Positions 60,881 to 64,000 of a DNA stretch of 64,000 bases are shown piece by piece (the first letter of the stretch is position 1; each line of letters begins with the position of its first letter). Position numbers and translations under genes: made by a program. The notes under the pieces are model-generated. The model was not told the origin of the DNA. It did not search any database and saw only the letters and a program-made list of their open reading frames with translations. The stretch comes from Nageia nagi. Lineage: Eukaryota > Pinophyta. The stretch spans positions 105,214,001 to 105,278,000 of the forward strand of contig JBITNC010000001.1 in assembly GCA_050084985.1 (NCBI GenBank). Reading direction: 5' to 3'.

Positions 60881-61840
60881 TGTTAACACATAAAAATGAA
60901 TTTATGTTTTTAAATCAATAAATTAATGAAATATGCTTGGCTTAAATATATGTCTTGAATGTATTAAAGTGATAATATCAATGTTTTCCTTGAATATGAA
61001 TTTTACAATGATTATCTTGAATATTGCATGGATTATCTTGAATATTGCATGAATTATCTTGTTTATTGGTGTGTTTATCTTGAATATTGTGAATTAGCCT
61101 TATTTATGTAGATGCATGCCGACCCATGGGTTGTATTATCTATTATCTATATAAATAAGTGATCTAATAGTAAGTCCACATAACAAGGATACACATGATC
61201 CCGCGTATGGTCTTGTAAGTGGCAACCCCTTAAGGTATCTCTTGGTACCGCCTATAAGGCTGTGGTTTGTGTGCTTCCTTTCACGAGCTATCCTGACATC
61301 CACGATCTATTCTGATATCACACTGCTATCTGAGACATCTGTATTGAAGTTCTGGACTTAATCAAAAAGTCAAAAATCATCAAAAGAAGGCCGTCGGCAC
61401 TCCTTTATGAACCAAGAACATTATCGGCACTCTATTATCTCTGAAACGGACCGCCCGTGGTCCTCTTTTTGCATCTTCACAGGTCACTACATTTTTCAGG
61501 GGAAGCTCATCATCAATACATCGCCAACATCTTCATCTTCTATTGTCAGGTACATTCCATGAGGTAAGTATACAAATCACAGTCTTGTTTGGTACAATTA
61601 CATTTAAATTTTTGAATCGGTTATCTTGTTCATTACTATTGAGAATAAATTACTATCTTTAGTTCAAATACAAATATATTGGGTTTGTAGATATTTACCT
61701 ATTTATTTATTTGCATGCTTAATTTTATTTGTAAACATTTGTGAGAATAAATTACTATCCGTAGCTCAAATACAGATAATATTGAGTTTGTAGATATTTG
61801 CTTATTTATTTATTTACACGCTTAATTTTATTTGTAAACA
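60881..61840 (+). mobile_element. Element G: near-solo LTR of the F family, with a leftover piece of primer site and second LTR
   Basis: 60881-61737 is a complete LTR of the F family in the plus orientation (starts TGTTAACACATAAAAATG, ends TGTAAACA). The next 7 bases TTTGTGA resemble the start of the F primer site (TTTGGTGA). Then 61745-61840 repeats the last 95 or so bases of the LTR. TTACT flanks the whole. It has a TATA box (CTATATAAATAAG, 61148-61160) and a 16-bp motif copy at 61448-61463. Confidence 0.92.
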
Positions 61841-62929
61841 TTACTTCATATAGATTTTCAACACATCATGACTTAAAATATTTTGGCTATCACATCAAAG
61901 GAAATTGATATGTCCTTGCAACTAACAAGTTCCACCTAATCATAATGATTTCAAACTTAAAGAGAAGGTGATTAGAGTTTTCTTTTCTATCTCTTCAAGT
62001 AGATTATCTACCCTATGAGACTTAGGATTTTTCCTAGTCATGCTACCTTGGATTCCATCCCATCTTGATCATCATTATCCACTAACATACGCTTTGACCA
62101 TTTGATTTAGGATGACATAGCCCCAATTTACAATGCATGTCCGAGAGTAGGTTCTCTACCTATAAATACTTCATCTACTATTTATTTGATCATCCATCGC
62201 TTTTAAGGCTTTCTTTATCATATTTAGTTTTTTATTTTAGTGAGAGTGACTTGAATTTTAGGGTTTTCAAAGGGAGTTAAAGTATTGAGTCTATGTGATT
62301 AATCTTTTATTTATTGTCTTATCAATTTTAGTGTCTAGGTGGAAACAACCAAGCCTTTGTTGCTTATCATGTTATCATTATTCTTTCTTTGGGTTTGACT
62401 AAAGCCTTCTACTTTATCATAGTCTTGGAAAATTCTACTCCTTATTGACTAAAGGAAAATAGGTTTGTGGACTTAGCCAAATCAAGCTATTGTTTATATT
62501 GTCATGTTACTTTTGATTATAAAGTTAAACTAACTAAATGAAATTTATTATCACATGTATATTGAACTTAAGGTGTAAGTGATTTAAGTTGAACTATTAG
62601 TTGCATCCATTATAGCATTTACCTCAAATAGACTAAGGTAAAGTGAATAGTCATATTATACTAGACATCAATCCTAAAGAGACCAAGTCAAGCCTTTTTT
62701 GCATGCATGTTGCAAGTAACTTAGAAGTGACTAAGGGGTTTTATCAAGTAGCTCCCAAATAGTTTTATACTTGGCTACGAATAAAGAAAAAATATGAAAT
62801 TATCATTAAATTTATAATGTCAATTTTAATCAAGATGATGGCCAACTCAAAATCTTGCTCTTTTTCATAATATCAATAAGAACAATAAATGAGGTTATAA
62901 CCAATTTATAAAGAATAGCTTCATTGAAT
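61841..62929. other. Unassigned region with a promoter-like TATA box
   Basis: CTATAAATACTTCATC-type TATA context (about 62160-62175) suggests another, unrecognised LTR or promoter. No inverted ends or second copy could be found in the window. Confidence 0.35.
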
Positions 62930-63440
62930 TGAAAAAAGATGAGAAGGTCAAGCAAAGAGCTCATTATTATGATAAACTAGAAGACATTTGGGATCCTCAA
63001 AGGAATCACACGAATCCAATAAGAATGTTGAAAGAGGAAAACTAGATCTCTAAAGAGGTCAAGGAAACATATACTCTTCATTCTTCAAGGCTTTTTAAAT
63101 TTGTTATTATTCCATTCTCAATAAACTTTCCTAAATTAGTCTTGGAAGTGGTCAAACATACAAATTTTATGGAAAGAGTAGTGAAAGCTATTGAAGGGAA
63201 TGTTATTGCTAATTTGAAAAAAGAAGGAATTGAAGATGAAATAGGTTGGTCAAATAGAGTAATAATGATATCAACAAGCTTGATAGATGAGATAATGACA
63301 TCAACAAGGTCATAAAAACTAGTTTTTGTACGAAATTTGGCTTAAGAGATATATGACATCAGCAACCGAGTGATGAAAATCCATAAAGAGTTTGTAGGTT
63401 GAGTTGAAGATCGAAAAATACATGCAAGAGCCTAGATGGC
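62930..63440 (+). pseudogene. Unrecognised degenerate reading frame
   Basis: The plus-strand frame reads KKDEKVKQRAHYYDKLEDIW and, after one stop, EVKETYTLHSSRLFKFVIIP, LEVVKHTNFMERVVKAIEG and GIEDEIGWSNRVIMISTSLI. After another stop come YDISNRVMKIHKEFVG and further decay. I do not recognise a family. Stop-poor length in this AT-rich setting and the charged composition suggest former coding. Confidence 0.35.
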
Positions 63441-64000
63441 CTATATATAGTAAAAATAACTTCAACAAAACCAAGTAATCAATATTTGAGGAAATAATCA
63501 TAGTAGTTTGGAATGTACTCATAGATGAAGGTCGAAAACCATAATTCATCTAGAATCAGACATGTAGAGTTTTGAAGCTCAGTAAACTCACCTAATGAAG
63601 TCTCCAAGGTAACTTTACATGCATAAGGAGCATTTCTAGTGTCGATAGTCAACAAGAAGCCAATTTTAGAGGCTAAGAATTTGTATATGACTACCATATC
63701 AAGAATAGCATGCATGTTGCAGGAAGGCAATATTGCAGTATTCTAGAAAACCTTCCAAGTTAATGATAGTTCTCTTTGAATGTAAATGAATGATGGGAAA
63801 TAGTAGTAGTCAAGTAGGAGTTAGCAATTTGAGATATATGATATAGTTTCACCTATAATTAGAAGGTATTTTTATGTAATAAAGGTCAAACAATTAAGTA
63901 TTTTCCCTCTACAATGTTACTAGAGTTATTTTCTGGATACAACTATGACATGTTTTCCCTTTTCTCAATTATTTTTTTATGTATGCTTCATGACTTCATG
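63441..64000. other. Unassigned end of window
   Basis: Two overlapping open minus-strand frames (63730-63479 and 63549-63319) exist but resemble nothing I know. They may be the shadow of the decayed plus-strand frame. Confidence 0.3.

Overview
The window is a stretch of plant nuclear DNA made almost entirely of nested, decayed transposable elements. It is AT-rich. Plant signs are a BED/DUF659 hAT transposase with GT-AG introns, a plant mobile domain (PMD) reading frame, a DUF4283 module, and Ty3/gypsy and Ty1/copia polyproteins of plant lineages with initiator-Met primer sites. I found no intact cellular gene, rRNA, tRNA or CRISPR array. A seed plant with a large, repeat-rich genome fits best; the species cannot be named. 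Letters A-G are my labels.

Layout, left to right. Element A (1-6892, resuming at 18291-18493) is the 3' part of a gypsy element: integrase, a long unrecognised extra ORF, and a 3' LTR. Its LTR is split by a hAT transposon (6893-18282; matching terminal inverted repeats; 8-bp duplication GTAAATTG/ATAAATTG). The hAT is in turn split inside its BED-finger exon by element F (10535-17652; duplication CCTGT/CCTAT). F is a minus-strand gypsy element with gag but no pol, three tandem arrays and an antisense PMD gene. Element C (about 18494-30929) is a chromovirus-like gypsy element with a 4.4-kb 3' LTR and a 5'-truncated 5' LTR fused to the A LTR. Element D2 (30930-31997) is the 3' end of a copia element. 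Element E (31998-37155, resuming at 45541) is a minus-strand gypsy remnant that also holds a DUF4283 module. It is interrupted by D1 (37156-45535), a full-length copia element with a perfect ATAAA duplication. Element B (about 45625-60103) is a full-length 14.5-kb relative of A. G (60881-61840) is a near-solo LTR of the F family with a perfect TTACT duplication. The rest (60104-60880, 61841-64000) is unassigned.

Nesting gives a relative order: A before hAT before F, and E before D1. By eye, the LTR pairs differ by about 5% in F and 7-8% in D1, and more in B. All coding regions carry stops and frameshifts, so each is recorded as a pseudogene.

The most interesting content is (i) the long extra ORF downstream of integrase, shared by A and B; (ii) a second RNase H-like domain upstream of RT in B; (iii) the antisense PMD gene in F with its own TATA box and intron; and (iv) a 16-bp inverted-repeat motif recurring in F and in its family's LTRs.
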